The translations under genes were made by a program, and so were the position numbers. A DNA stretch of 64,000 bases from NCBI RefSeq assembly GCF_945859705.1, contig NC_079134.1, positions 119,598,620 to 119,662,619 on the forward strand, read 5' to 3'. The DNA is from Episyrphus balteatus (lineage: Eukaryota > Arthropoda > Insecta > Diptera > Syrphidae). This document shows, in pieces, positions 1-10,051 of this stretch (position 1 is the first letter of the stretch; every line of letters begins with the position of its first letter). Below the pieces are notes generated by a model. The model saw nothing but the letters and a program-made list of their open reading frames with translations, ran no database searches and was not told the DNA's origin.

Positions 1-573
1 AAATGCAAAAAATCCTTCTTAACAACATATAACAATGTGTAATACTAAAAAAAGGGTCGGGAAGTAACCAATAACTTGATCTACAAAACGGTATGTAACC
101 TCCAAAATCTGGATTTAAAGACGTTGTTTTAGCCATTGCACAAATTTTTGTTTCTATAATTTTTAACCAATTAGATTTATTTTGCCGATTGCTGGGTATA
201 CCACACAATACTTACGGTCATAGTTGTTTGGACCAGCAAGAAAAAAAAAACTGTCTTTCTATACCATGCTTTTTATATCTCTTTGCCAATTTTCTGCCTT
301 GTTTTACCACTCTGACTTACTCCTACAGATTTTAGAAAAAAAAAAAAAACAAAAATTACAAATCGATACACACCATTCTTAGATTTCAAAGTTATACTGT
401 TATTGAGATGGAGTCGGCAAAAATGGGTTTGGCCGTGAATGAGAAAAAAATAAAGTATATGCTTATGTCGAGAAGAGAGGCACAACATAACCGACTCGGT
501 CAATACATCACAATGGACAGTTTGTATGCAATGTGTCACAATAACCTCACACAAAGACGTCAGTAGTTTCTTT
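1..573. other. No gene seen; AT-rich flank
   Basis: AT-rich sequence with several poly-A and poly-T runs. The short reading frame on the minus strand at 273-554 looks like chance and has no recognisable domain. I see no element boundaries here. Confidence 0.4.
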
Positions 574-905
574 GGAATAAGAAGGCATTCAAGCAGTAAA
601 GCCCTCTCTCAAAGACCCAAGGAAGTTATGCACAAACCTTAATCATCCCAGTCCAGTTGTACGGGTTGGAGGCGTGGACATTAACACGAGCGTATGAAAA
701 TCTTCTGGGTTGCTTTGAGAGAAAGATTCTTCGGGTAAGGTTCATATAATAAAAAATCTAATCCCGAAGGGCAACGTGGACCAGGAAGAGCTCATTTTAG
801 GTGGTGCACTCAACTAGAGAATAACTTCAAAACAGCTAGGGCTATCTAAGGACCGAGCTGCCGGAGAGGTTTGTAGGTTGAAACGAGATCCATCCTGAGC
901 TGTGA
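574..905 (+). pseudogene. Decayed non-LTR retrotransposon RT tail
   Basis: The plus strand from 642 reads IIPVQLYGLEAWTLTRAYEN and then LLGCFERKILR, the familiar stretch after the reverse-transcriptase domain of non-LTR elements. After a frameshift it resumes near 772 as QRGPGRAHFRWCTQLENNFK followed by TARAI, a stop, and remnants of the usual DRAAWR-like motif. The breaks show that it is dead. The clade is not certain; this tail type occurs in several insect LINE clades. The rest of the element is missing. Confidence 0.75.
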
Positions 906-1440
906 GCGCCACTTTAAGTATGTTATTAAGAAAGTAATAGCCCGACTCTCACAAGTTGTGATTATAGTTAAGATTCGGGTTTTTAAAGTCATTAATCCGT
1001 ATGGGAAAACTGTCACAAATGAAACACAAAAAAAAAATTATAAAAAAAATTGAGAACAATAATTACAAAGTAGATTTTTACATTAGAAGTTTTTATTTTA
1101 AAACGATCAACGATAGTATTTTGTAACATCAAATATAGTTAGTTATGTGTATATTATTACATATTTTTACTTAATAAATAATATGTTAAATAATTTTCTA
1201 TTTTATATTTACACAAACCACAGGAAGCATTATAACTACACAAATCGCTTAACTCAAGATTTAATATGTTAAAATATTTGTATTCATCTTTGTATTGAAA
1301 TTATTTATAATCGGAAATATGCATGGTTACATTTGAAGAATATAGACAGGAATAATATGCATATGTATTTACGTATGTATATAAAACTGTAATAATAATA
1401 ATATTTTATTGATATGGGCAATGTAGTGAGGGCTATTTGA
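906..1440. other. AT-rich spacer downstream of PAL
   Basis: No gene or recognisable element is seen. The stretch is AT-rich and probably holds the cleavage region beyond the PAL polyadenylation signal. Confidence 0.4.
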
Positions 1441-1442
1441 GA

Positions 1443-1448
1443 TTTATT
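1443..1448 (-). other. PAL polyadenylation signal
   Basis: Reads AATAAA on the minus strand, about 35 bases beyond the PAL stop codon, a suitable place for the gene's poly(A) signal. Confidence 0.55.
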
Positions 1449-1482
1449 TGAATTATTGTGTGCTCATCTCAATCGTTTACAA

Positions 1483-4400
1483 TTAAACTAAAATAAACTT
1501 GTACACTTTGTTGGTAGTGGGGCTATCTCCTATTTCAGTTACATAGAGAGCAGTTCCATTTGGACAAACAGCCAAAGAATGTGGGTTTTTGAATTCTCCC
1601 CAGTGACCAATGATAGTTTCTGAACCTGGATCAATAGTAAATCCGCGAACTGGTAACATCGATGTGGGACCATTAACAGCATAAACAAGATCTCCGTATG
1701 CAGCTACATCGAAAACACGTCCTAAGTCAGGTTCTTGAATGGTGGCAGCAGGTTGTCCTTCACCAAAAGACGATTGTAAACCAGCTCTAGAAGTAAGTAA
1801 TATTTTTGTTTTCATTGAAAAATATATAATAAATAGAATCCACGAATTTCTTACTTTGGACAAACAACACGCATGTTTTCTCTGTCAGCAATACATAGGA
1901 GGTCCAAATGTTCAAGTAAAGTGATTCCATGGGGCACTTGTAATGACATAAATTCTGAAAAGTAAAAAATATAATAAGGTAAGGTATGGTTTTCTAAATA
2001 AATACTGAATGCAGATCCTACATAATTTATAATAAAATACGAAAGCCACCAAAAAGCAATAATAAAGATTGTAGGTTCGAATGACAGATATTGTCCCATT
2101 TATGTAACTAGCCTTTTAGTCTAGGGTAAAAGACATCAGACATTAGTCTGATCGCAAATGACTGCATGTACCTAAACAAACCAACCATGCAAATATGAAA
2201 GCATCCATTTTAGTAAGTTACTAAGTCAAAAAGCAGACTGTTTTTTGAATTTGTGGTAACATACTTAAATGGTTTAAGCATTTTACTAAATCGTTTAAAA
2301 TTTTGAGCAAGTAGGTTTACTTGAAGGTGAGCTAATTTTTCTTAAAATTTTCTTTTGAAGTTTTCAGTAATAATGTTTTAAGAAAAATTGCATACTTTAG
2401 TGATTCATATGAAAGTTTGAAATTCTATTTTTTATTTTCTCAACGCGGGTATTTGGTCGAGGATAAAACGCCAGTCATGAGTGTTTTTTTAATCAGAGAG
2501 ACGAGGGCGTCAGGATCCGAGGAATTTTAAGTATTTACCATAACCTTAATTAATGTGGCTAAAATTTATTTTCTAGTTGTGATAAAGGTCTTGGCTAACC
2601 CCGCTGATTATTTAATTTTGAAGGGATGTCAATTGCTTACAGCACAGGGATTCTTTTCAATGGTTTTCAGGTGACATTGACGGTTTAAACAAAGCAAAGA
2701 GTCAATTGAAGATGATTCTCTCTGCAAAATTCATGGGTACAAGTTTTTAGGATACAGAACGGATTTTTCTTACCGATTATAAAGAATAGGGTGTCAATTT
2801 AACCAGTGGATACTACACAAACATTCCTGCATAAACAAAAAAGAGGCCATCAGAGCAAAAAAAAGGGAAAAGTGGACAAAAGGGGATTTTCTTTTCCACG
2901 ACAAGAGCCATTTTGCGACAACTGCCTTACAGAAATATATATATATACTAGCTGACCCGGCGGACTTCGTTCCCCCTTTTCCAAGTTTTATTTCCAATTT
3001 TTGATTTTGTAATGTGTTAACCTTTTCCCATTACACATAGGTACATACATATGTAAAACTGTTTAAAATATTAAACAAAGCAAGTCATTTGTTTGACAGC
3101 TATTACAAATTTATATCGGAATTTATTCAACCAATAAAGGTTATATAATTCACAAATATACAAAAACTGGCTCTGGTTTCACTTCTTATTTTTTTTTTGC
3201 AAAAAGTGCCTAAATCGATGAATCCCGCCTGCCATTATAGAAAAATATGACTCATTCTCCCTTTCTTTTGTGAAACTGTTAATGATTTGTGTTTTGCACC
3301 AGAGGCCTGGAATTCCAACACCAAGAACGATCTTTTTACTTTTTTTTTGTTTAAACAACCTGTTTTCTTATGACGTTATCACCCAAATATTGAATTTGCT
3401 TATAACTTGACAACATACCAGGTCCAACTATAAAACAAAACCTGTCTCGAACGAACCTTATCACACACACACACACACACACACACAAAATTTCATAAAA
3501 ATCTATATCTACTGTCATTCGGACTTCAAATATGGAATTTAACTATAACTTGACAACAGCGCCACCTACCGGGTCCAATTATAAAAAAAAACCTGTCTCG
3601 GACGGACCTTATCACATAAACAAAATTTCACAAAAAATCTGTTCAGTCGTTCGTTCAAAATATGAAATTTTTCTATAACTCGACATCAGCGCCACCTACC
3701 GGGTCCAATTATGAAACAAAACCTGTCTCGGATGGACCTTATCACATCCACCAAATTTCAGAAAAATTTCTCCAGGGGGCCAATTCTGGTTCTGTGAATA
3801 AGTGAAACGAAAAGCTTTTCACTTGTTCACTCATTTTATTCTCGTTCTGTGAAAAAATGAAAACAAACATCAAAAATATTCATATAAATATATATTTTTT
3901 TCACTAAATTATTTGTGATATCATAGGATGAGAATCGTTTTTCGTTTCAAATGAATCGAAAAAGTGAAGAGTGTTTGAAAGCTAAAATGAAAAAGTTTTT
4001 TTTTTCGATTCACGTTTTCACAGAACCAAATTGGCCCCCAGTCTGGTCAAAATATGAAATTTTCCTAACTCGACAACAGCGCCACCTACCGGGTCCAATT
4101 ATAAAAAAAACCTGTCTCGGACGGACCTTATCACATAAACAAAATTTCACAAAAATCTGTTCAGTCGTTCGTTCAAAATATGAAATTATCCTAAAACTCG
4201 ACAACAGCGCCATCTACCGGGTCCAATTTTGAAACAAAACCCGTCTCGGATAGACTTTATCACATACACAACATTTCATAAAAATCTGCCCAGTCTTTCG
4301 TTAAAAAATTCGCAATTTTCCTAAAATTCGACAACAGCGCCACCTACCGGGTCCAATTATAAAAAAAAACTGTCTCGGACGGACCTTATCACATAAACAA

Positions 4401-6150
4401 AATTTCACAAAAATCTGTTCAGTCGTTCGTTCAAAATATGAAATTATCCTAAAACTCGACAACAGCACCACCTACCGGGTCCAATTATAAAAAACAACTT
4501 GTCTCGGACGTACCTTATCACATAAACAAAATTTCACAAAAATCTGTCCAGTCGTTCGTTCAAAATATACAATTTTCCTAAAACTCGACAACAGCGCCAC
4601 CTACCGGGTCCAATTATAAAACAATCCTGTCTCGGATGGACTTTATCACATACACAAAATTTCACAAAAATCTGTCCATTCGTTCGTTCAGAATATGCAA
4701 TTTTCCTACAACTCGACAACAGCGCCACCTACCGGGTCCAATTATGAAACAAAACCTGTCTCTGATGGACCTTATCACACCCACCAAATTTCAGAAAAAT
4801 CTGTCCAGTCGTTTAGAAGGAGTAGGCTCACAAACAAACGCACAGGAGAATTATATATATAAGATTGAATTACCCATCTTAAAACTCAGATTTGGCTCTC
4901 TGATTATAATTTTTTTTTTCCAAAATTCAAAAAAGAACTTGGAAGAAAAACATTTAATAACCATGAACAGGTGAAATAATTATTTCGGTTTTTTTTTTTT
5001 TTTTTTTTCTAATTTAAGTAAATAATTTAAAAATTGCCCTAGCTTCTAGACGATTCGTTTCTTCTTTCGACCTAAACCAAAATTAATTATTCAAACAAGT
5101 TATTCAAAAAAGGGGAAACAGAATTCATGTTTACGAATTAATATATAATAGATTATAATATTTCTTACCTGGAGGTTGGGGTATGGTTCGTAAAAGCCTA
5201 CCAGCTGCATTAAATTTCAAAATTCGTTGATTGCAATAACCATCGGCAACGAAAAACTAAAGAAAAATAGAAAATTAAAATAAAATATCAAAATTCAAAA
5301 CATATCGAAGTTATAATAGATACCTCCCCAGTTGTAGACACAGCAACATCCGTTGGCTTACACAAATGATTCAACGATGAACCAGGCTTGAAACGTTTTC
5401 CAATAGTGATTTGTGGTGTTTCCTCATATGGCTTATACTAAAAAATTATTAAACATAATGAAATCGAATATGCCTTATCTCCAAAAACAGTTTAATTTAC
5501 TTTAAACACTTGATGCATAGCAACATCTGTTATCCAATAGTTTCCATATGTGTCAATAGTCAATCCATGCGGCAGGTAAAACATCGATGCTCCCCATCCA
5601 AATTGAATACCTCCAGTTTTTGAGTCAAGTACATAAATTGTATTTTCTTTAATCGGTCCATATTCGATTAGGTAAAATATGTTGCTATCATTAAATGTAC
5701 TGAAATTTAAAAGAACATTGAGAAATGTACCAACCCAACAATTTTCTTTGTCTTACTTGGCATCCCAATATCTATCGCTACGGTGAAAAATCACTGGATT
5801 TCCATGCGGATCAATGGATACTGCTGTCACTTGACCAAAAGAATGTTTCTCTTGGGGCCAATTTTCCACAAGAATTGGTGTGGGTACATTTTGTGTTCGT
5901 TCTTCTTCAGATGTTAGCTCAGAATTTTCCTGCTGCTAATTTGTAATATAGAAAGAAATCTCTTACGTTGAAAACGCACTATGTGTAATGTCTGCAAGAA
6001 ATTTATACTTACATTTTCCTTGAGGCGTCTTTTGATAAGTTTTCTTACATTATTAAAAAATTGGTCATTTAAGGACAATTCATCACAGTTAGCTAAATGT
6101 AACCAAGTGCAGATAAATAAAATATTGACTACCCATTTTTTCAGAACCAT
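1483..6150 (-). CDS. Pal2: Peptidyl-alpha-hydroxyglycine alpha-amidating lyase
   Basis: PAL cleaves peptidyl-alpha-hydroxyglycine to the alpha-amidated peptide and glyoxylate, the last step in making amidated neuropeptides, in the secretory pathway. Seven exons: 6150-6013, 5935-5757, 5699-5501, 5437-5324, 5256-5169, 1954-1855 and 1786-1483, all with GT/AG borders and matching phases, giving 373 residues. A signal peptide covers about residues 1-22. The NHL/beta-propeller domain fills the rest and contains GQVTAVSIDPHGNPVIFHR, WITDVAMHQVFK and CIADRENMRVVC. Three histidines expected to bind zinc sit in LPHGL (150), VPHGI (248) and NPHSL (342). No PHM domain is fused, as in flies, where PHM and PAL are separate genes. 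Pal1 and Pal2 are hard to tell apart without alignment; I favour Pal2 because of the neighbours. The exon 2 acceptor is a repeated CAG (5930-5937), so one residue is uncertain. Intron 5 is 3.2 kb and repeat-filled. Confidence 0.9.
2938..4862. repeat. Dispersed element with ~127-bp tandem array, in PAL intron 5
   Basis: Opens with an AT microsatellite and CTGACCCGGCGGACTTCGTT, and closes near GGAGAATTATATATATAAG. Between these a unit of about 125-130 bp is repeated, each copy carrying CAGCGCCACCTACCGGGTCC followed by CTGTCTCGGACGGACCTTAT; copies start near 3553, 3687, 4077, 4204, 4331, 4461, 4589 and 4717. A CA microsatellite lies at 3464-3487. I recall similar sequences dispersed in many insect genomes, but the family is not named here. 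Short reading frames inside are by-products of the repeat. Confidence 0.75.
3776..4038. mobile_element. 263-bp MITE nested in the tandem array
   Basis: Inverted ends GGGGCCAATTCTGGTTCTGT and its near complement (...ACAGAACCAAATTGGCCCC) bound 263 bp. The flanks are CAG on both sides (3773-3775 and 4039-4041), a likely 3-bp target duplication. The neighbouring repeat copies lack it and read CTGTCCAGTCGTTCG across the site, which confirms an insertion. No coding capacity. Confidence 0.75.
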
Positions 6151-6491
6151 ATTGAAGCTTCACAAAAATTTTCAATATTTCTTTTTTATATTTTCTGAAG
6201 AAGTTTTATTGGAGTAGATGCTGTTGCCACGAAAAGTAAATAGATATTATCTAACTAATGGGCTGTCACTTGGAGGTATTTCAATACTTATGACTATTAT
6301 TGGTGAGTTTGCGTGGATTAACTATGTTTAGAGGAATTTCGTCAACATTAACTTTGGTTGTAAACTCTTGCACCCTTATCGATTTTCCAACGTGTTGCTC
6401 CAATCCACCACCCCTAATTATTTTGCCGCCTGTCGTCGTCCAATTTTAAATAAAAAATCCAACTACGAATATACCCTTATTTTGGTTATTT
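6151..6491. other. Region upstream of PAL
   Basis: Holds the PAL promoter and 5' UTR. On the minus strand a TATAAAAAAG stretch lies about 40 bases before the PAL ATG, possibly the TATA box but rather close. Nothing else is recognised. The 3' UTR of the neighbouring Cys-rich gene ends at its upper edge. Confidence 0.35.
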
Positions 6492-6497
6492 TTTATT
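6492..6497 (-). other. Polyadenylation signal of the Cys-rich gene
   Basis: AATAAA on the minus strand about 150 bases beyond the stop at 6649, within an A-rich run. Confidence 0.4.
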
Positions 6498-6648
6498 ATT
6501 GGTTGATATTATGTGACTATACAAGAACTTAAAATACTTCAACTGACATGGAACATCTTATGGAACACATTAGAGACGACAGTTCGGATTTCGAAGTGGC
6601 CAGATTATGGTTATGGAATTCAATAATTTAGAAGATTAGATTACTTCC

Positions 6649-7174
6649 TTAAGGACCCCAATCCCACGTCGGTTGTGTCCATATATAACCGGTGTTTGTC
6701 ATAGAACAAAATGCATTGTAATAACGACCCGGTGACCTAAAAAAATACAAACAAGGTACACTTAAAACTCATAAGAAATGCATACCAACCCTTTTGATAA
6801 GCTCACCTGCAATAAGACCATTGAGGGCATTTGCAACGAAACATGTTTTGAAATTCCTCCTTACACACCTCATTCCACCAACACGTTCGCTGTAAAATTT
6901 TGTATAAAGTTACATATTTGTTTAACATACATTTTAGATGATTGTTTAATTTAAGAAAAAAACTTCTTAGATAAGTTACCTCTGTCATGTAACCGTGAAC
7001 ACTTTGGTCAGAATAGCTTCGTTTGGTTATTCTCGATTGAGTTTGGCTTAACATCAAGGTGCAGGTGAAAATTGTTAGAAGAATCTTTCAATTAAAATTT
7101 TTGGAAATTCATATTTGTTTTTTTTTTTCAAAGCTTTTTTTTCTGAAAATTTTTATTTTGAATACCTTTTTCAT
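6649..7174 (-). CDS. Small secreted six-cysteine protein, family not recognised
   Basis: Four exons join in phase: 7174-7166, 7084-6980, 6889-6807 and 6736-6649, giving 285 bases and 94 residues. The first exon codes only M-K-K. Its join to exon 2 completes a signal peptide, MKKILLTIFTCTLMLSQTQS. A dibasic KR at 24-25 could be a prohormone cleavage site. The mature part has cysteines at 41, 47, 57, 59, 65 and 76 and is rich in Trp and Tyr (CWWNEVC, RCKCPQWSYC, SPGRYYNAFC). It ends in GYIWTQPTWDWGP. Donors GTAACT, GTGAGC and GTATTC and acceptors ACAG and TTTTTTTAG are visible; the first intron is the weakest, with a non-consensus donor and a poor pyrimidine tract, but its phase and the signal peptide support it. 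It could be a peptide hormone, a secreted ligand or a cuticle or immune factor. I do not recognise it and assign no function. Confidence 0.75.
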
Positions 7175-7226
7175 TGTATTGCACAAATCAAATGCACTTT
7201 CACTATGTATGCACTAAAATTTGGAT

Positions 7227-7234
7227 TCTTATAA
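7227..7234 (-). promoter_or_regulatory. TATA box for the Cys-rich gene
   Basis: TTATAAGA on the minus strand, about 55 bases before the ATG at 7174. A start site about 30 bases downstream would leave a short 5' UTR of some 30 bases. Position and context support it, but no initiator motif stands out. Confidence 0.5.
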
Positions 7235-7239
7235 GGACG

Positions 7240-9244
7240 ACCAACGAATCTACTCTAATCTGTATGTGTCCTGGCCAGCTTTATTGAAGCGTGTATAATA
7301 ATCCTTTTGTGTGTTGGGTTGTTTGTTTATATTTCTTTGCTCGGTCCATTGCTAAAAGTACGTGAGGATTCACTTTTACGTCATCATTAGATGCCATTTT
7401 TAGCGGGGGTGGGAGATGAAGAAAGTCATATCCCTTGCAAAAAGGTAATGTGGTGAGAATGGCAAGAAAAAAAAAAAAAACAAAAATGTTTTGGTGAAGC
7501 TCTCTATAAATACTTTATTTTAAAGATTTCTTATAACTTGTGGTAGAATTTCTAAAACTTTTGAGATGAAATGAGGATAGAAAAAAACAGTGGACCAAAA
7601 TACAATAAACTTCAATAAATGGTTTCAATAAATGCCAAAATCAGTGAACGAGAGATTTTTTTTGTGTTTGGCAAGGCTAGGTATCCACTATTTTGCAATT
7701 TTTATGAAAAAGGGAAGAGAAACATAAAACATTGTTACAAAATTGCAATAATAATTTTTTTTTGTGCAAAAGTGTGTAGGTATGCATTTCGGCGCCAAGT
7801 ACTCTTTTAAAATTTGGGGTTTTCGTAATTTTAAAATAATTTTCTTCTGCTTTGAATAAACATCATTTGAATAATAAGAAAACAATAGGTTGAAATAATT
7901 GCTCTTGTAATTTTTTACATAAAAAAAATATTACGCATATACCCTAGTGAACCATGTCTGGAGTGTAACAATAATAGTGCCCTTTTTTATAAAACAAAAA
8001 TTAACTTTTTGGGTGAGTTCAGATATATTTATTAAATTGTAACGTACACGGAAAAAAAGCCACGGAAAATCAAGCGGATTTCTGGTTTCTGCACTTTTCT
8101 GTGTGCACTTAATATGGAATGAAGTATTCGGCAATTTCCCCCTTGGTTTTGAAGATTAGTCCTTTTTTTTTAATTTTTAATGTTTTTGACAAAGATATGA
8201 CTTCATCTAACGTTTCACGTTTAATTGTTTTAACCCGAGATTTCTAAGACTTTAATTACCTTTTAACATTAGAATCATGTGAAATGATTTGGTATGGAAC
8301 TCGTTTTCCCAAAAAACGATTATTTTATGTACTTATGGCAGGTGGTACCATCCCGATAAAACATGTTGGTATAGCGTTTTTTTTTTATAAGTCTAATAGT
8401 TAATTACAGTCTTATTAAGGAGCGAAATCTATTTTTATTTGCAAACTAAATAAATAACATATCAAATAAAAATATAATTGTGTTGACGATCTTCGAGAAA
8501 AGTTTTTTTTTCAACGCATTCAAATAAATTAAAGACTCACTTAAGTCTCGTGGGCGAGAAGAATTTTTTTAAATTAAAATGTTACTCATCTTTGAACGAA
8601 ATTCTATTTTCGATTCTATAATTCTATGATCTTTTAAATTTAAATCAAAAGGAATGTATATTGGAATGTCACACACAACAGGTCTAAGTGTTTGTTTTGT
8701 TTTCCACCTGGAAGAAGGAAAATTTGATGAAAAGATGTGTTTACTCAAAATTGTTCTTTATTTTTCATATGACGTGTTTAAGATCTATAAAAGATCTTAT
8801 TTGTTGCTATAAAAACAAACCAGATTAACTCTAGATATTTCTAGCCAGATAGATATTTGTAACAGAACATACAACTGTGGGCAAGTAAAATTTTCATTGA
8901 CAGAAATATGAACGTTTCCTTATGTGACAATGAAGTATTTATCATGGTGTGTTGAATCCCTCAGAATGCTGGAATCGAATGCGAGTTGGGATGTGCGGAA
9001 GTTAATGAGGCTTATTTGTAGGCGTAGATTTTGATTCTATTTCCTTTCCAATGAATGAAACAAACACTTTCTTTCTAAGAAGGGCTGCTGAAATCGACTT
9101 ATTAACACATCAAACTTGACAGGATTCCATGAAACCAACAGCAGATTTTTAAATGGTTTTGAATTGCATTTAAAAAATGCCAAAAGGTGGTCCAGGGAAA
9201 ACGCATGATGTTAATTTTAAATAAACCAAACATTTATTAGAGAA
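7240..9244. other. Intergenic, no gene seen
   Basis: AT-rich DNA with many homopolymer runs. The short reading frames at 7619-7885 and 7931-8134 have no recognisable domain. No element ends could be defined. Confidence 0.4.
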
Positions 9245-9385
9245 TTATCTTTTTTTTTTAAACAAAATATCGGACAAATGCTCGCCACGACTCCGGTGGC
9301 ATACCTCTATCTGATGGTCCATATTTTCAATGACTCTGGGGCAAAATTGAGGTTCAATGTCGTAAGTGTACCGAATTATCTCATT
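9245..9385 (-). pseudogene. C-terminal remnant of a mariner-type transposase
   Basis: The minus strand reads NEIIRYTYDIEPQFCPRVIE then NMDHQIEVCHRSRGEHLSDI, ending LFKKKR and a stop. This matches, from memory, the tail common in insect mariner/Tc1-type transposases (VIENFxxRxxxCxxARGGHLxDIIF). The upstream frame does not continue into a DDE domain, so this is a fragment. Confidence 0.5.
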
Positions 9386-10051
9386 TTTTAGCCTTAGTAG
9401 CCCAAAATGTATGTAGGTACGTATTAATAAATCGTCGGCGGAAAGCAAAATTGTTCTAAATCCACTTCTTACTGAAAATGAGATAATCATGCAGTTTTAC
9501 TAATTTGAGGGTGCTCTTTCGAATTTGAAAAGCGTTTTTGTCTAAAAAATTTCTTCAGCAGATAATAAAATTGATATTGAAAGAACAAACTTTATACAAA
9601 ACATAACTTCAATTACCGACGAGCAAAAAAAATATTACTTTCAATTTCAATCAATTTGAAACTTAAAAATCGTCCCCTGTAAATTTAGCTTTTTGTGACT
9701 TAGAACAATCTAGCTTTCCGCCGACGAAATGTTGATGCAATATGGCCCTACATACGGCACATTAAGTTTGGTCGTTTTGTTTTTTGACACATTAATTTGA
9801 AATAAAAAAAGTTATAATCCTTTTTATACAATGAAAGTTATTTTTTTGTGCAACACAGCTGAAAGGAAGGCTCTACACCAAGGTTTTGCGTCCAGCACTC
9901 TCTACGGTCAGGGGGCACAATGTTAGACCGAAAGTATGAGAGTAAATTAATGGCAGCCGAGATGAACATTTTGATTACCTACTTACTTTGTCATTTTTGT
10001 ATGCACATTAATGTTTTGTTTGATAAATAAATAAATTTGAAAATATTAAGA
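9386..10051. other. Intergenic, no gene seen
   Basis: AT-rich sequence. Short related motifs about seeing/lacking targets such as CTTTCCGCCGACGA (9713-9726) and its near complement TCGTCGGCGGAAAGC (9432-9446) form an inverted pair about 280 bp apart and probably belong to the decayed transposon whose transposase tail precedes them. Confidence 0.4.
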
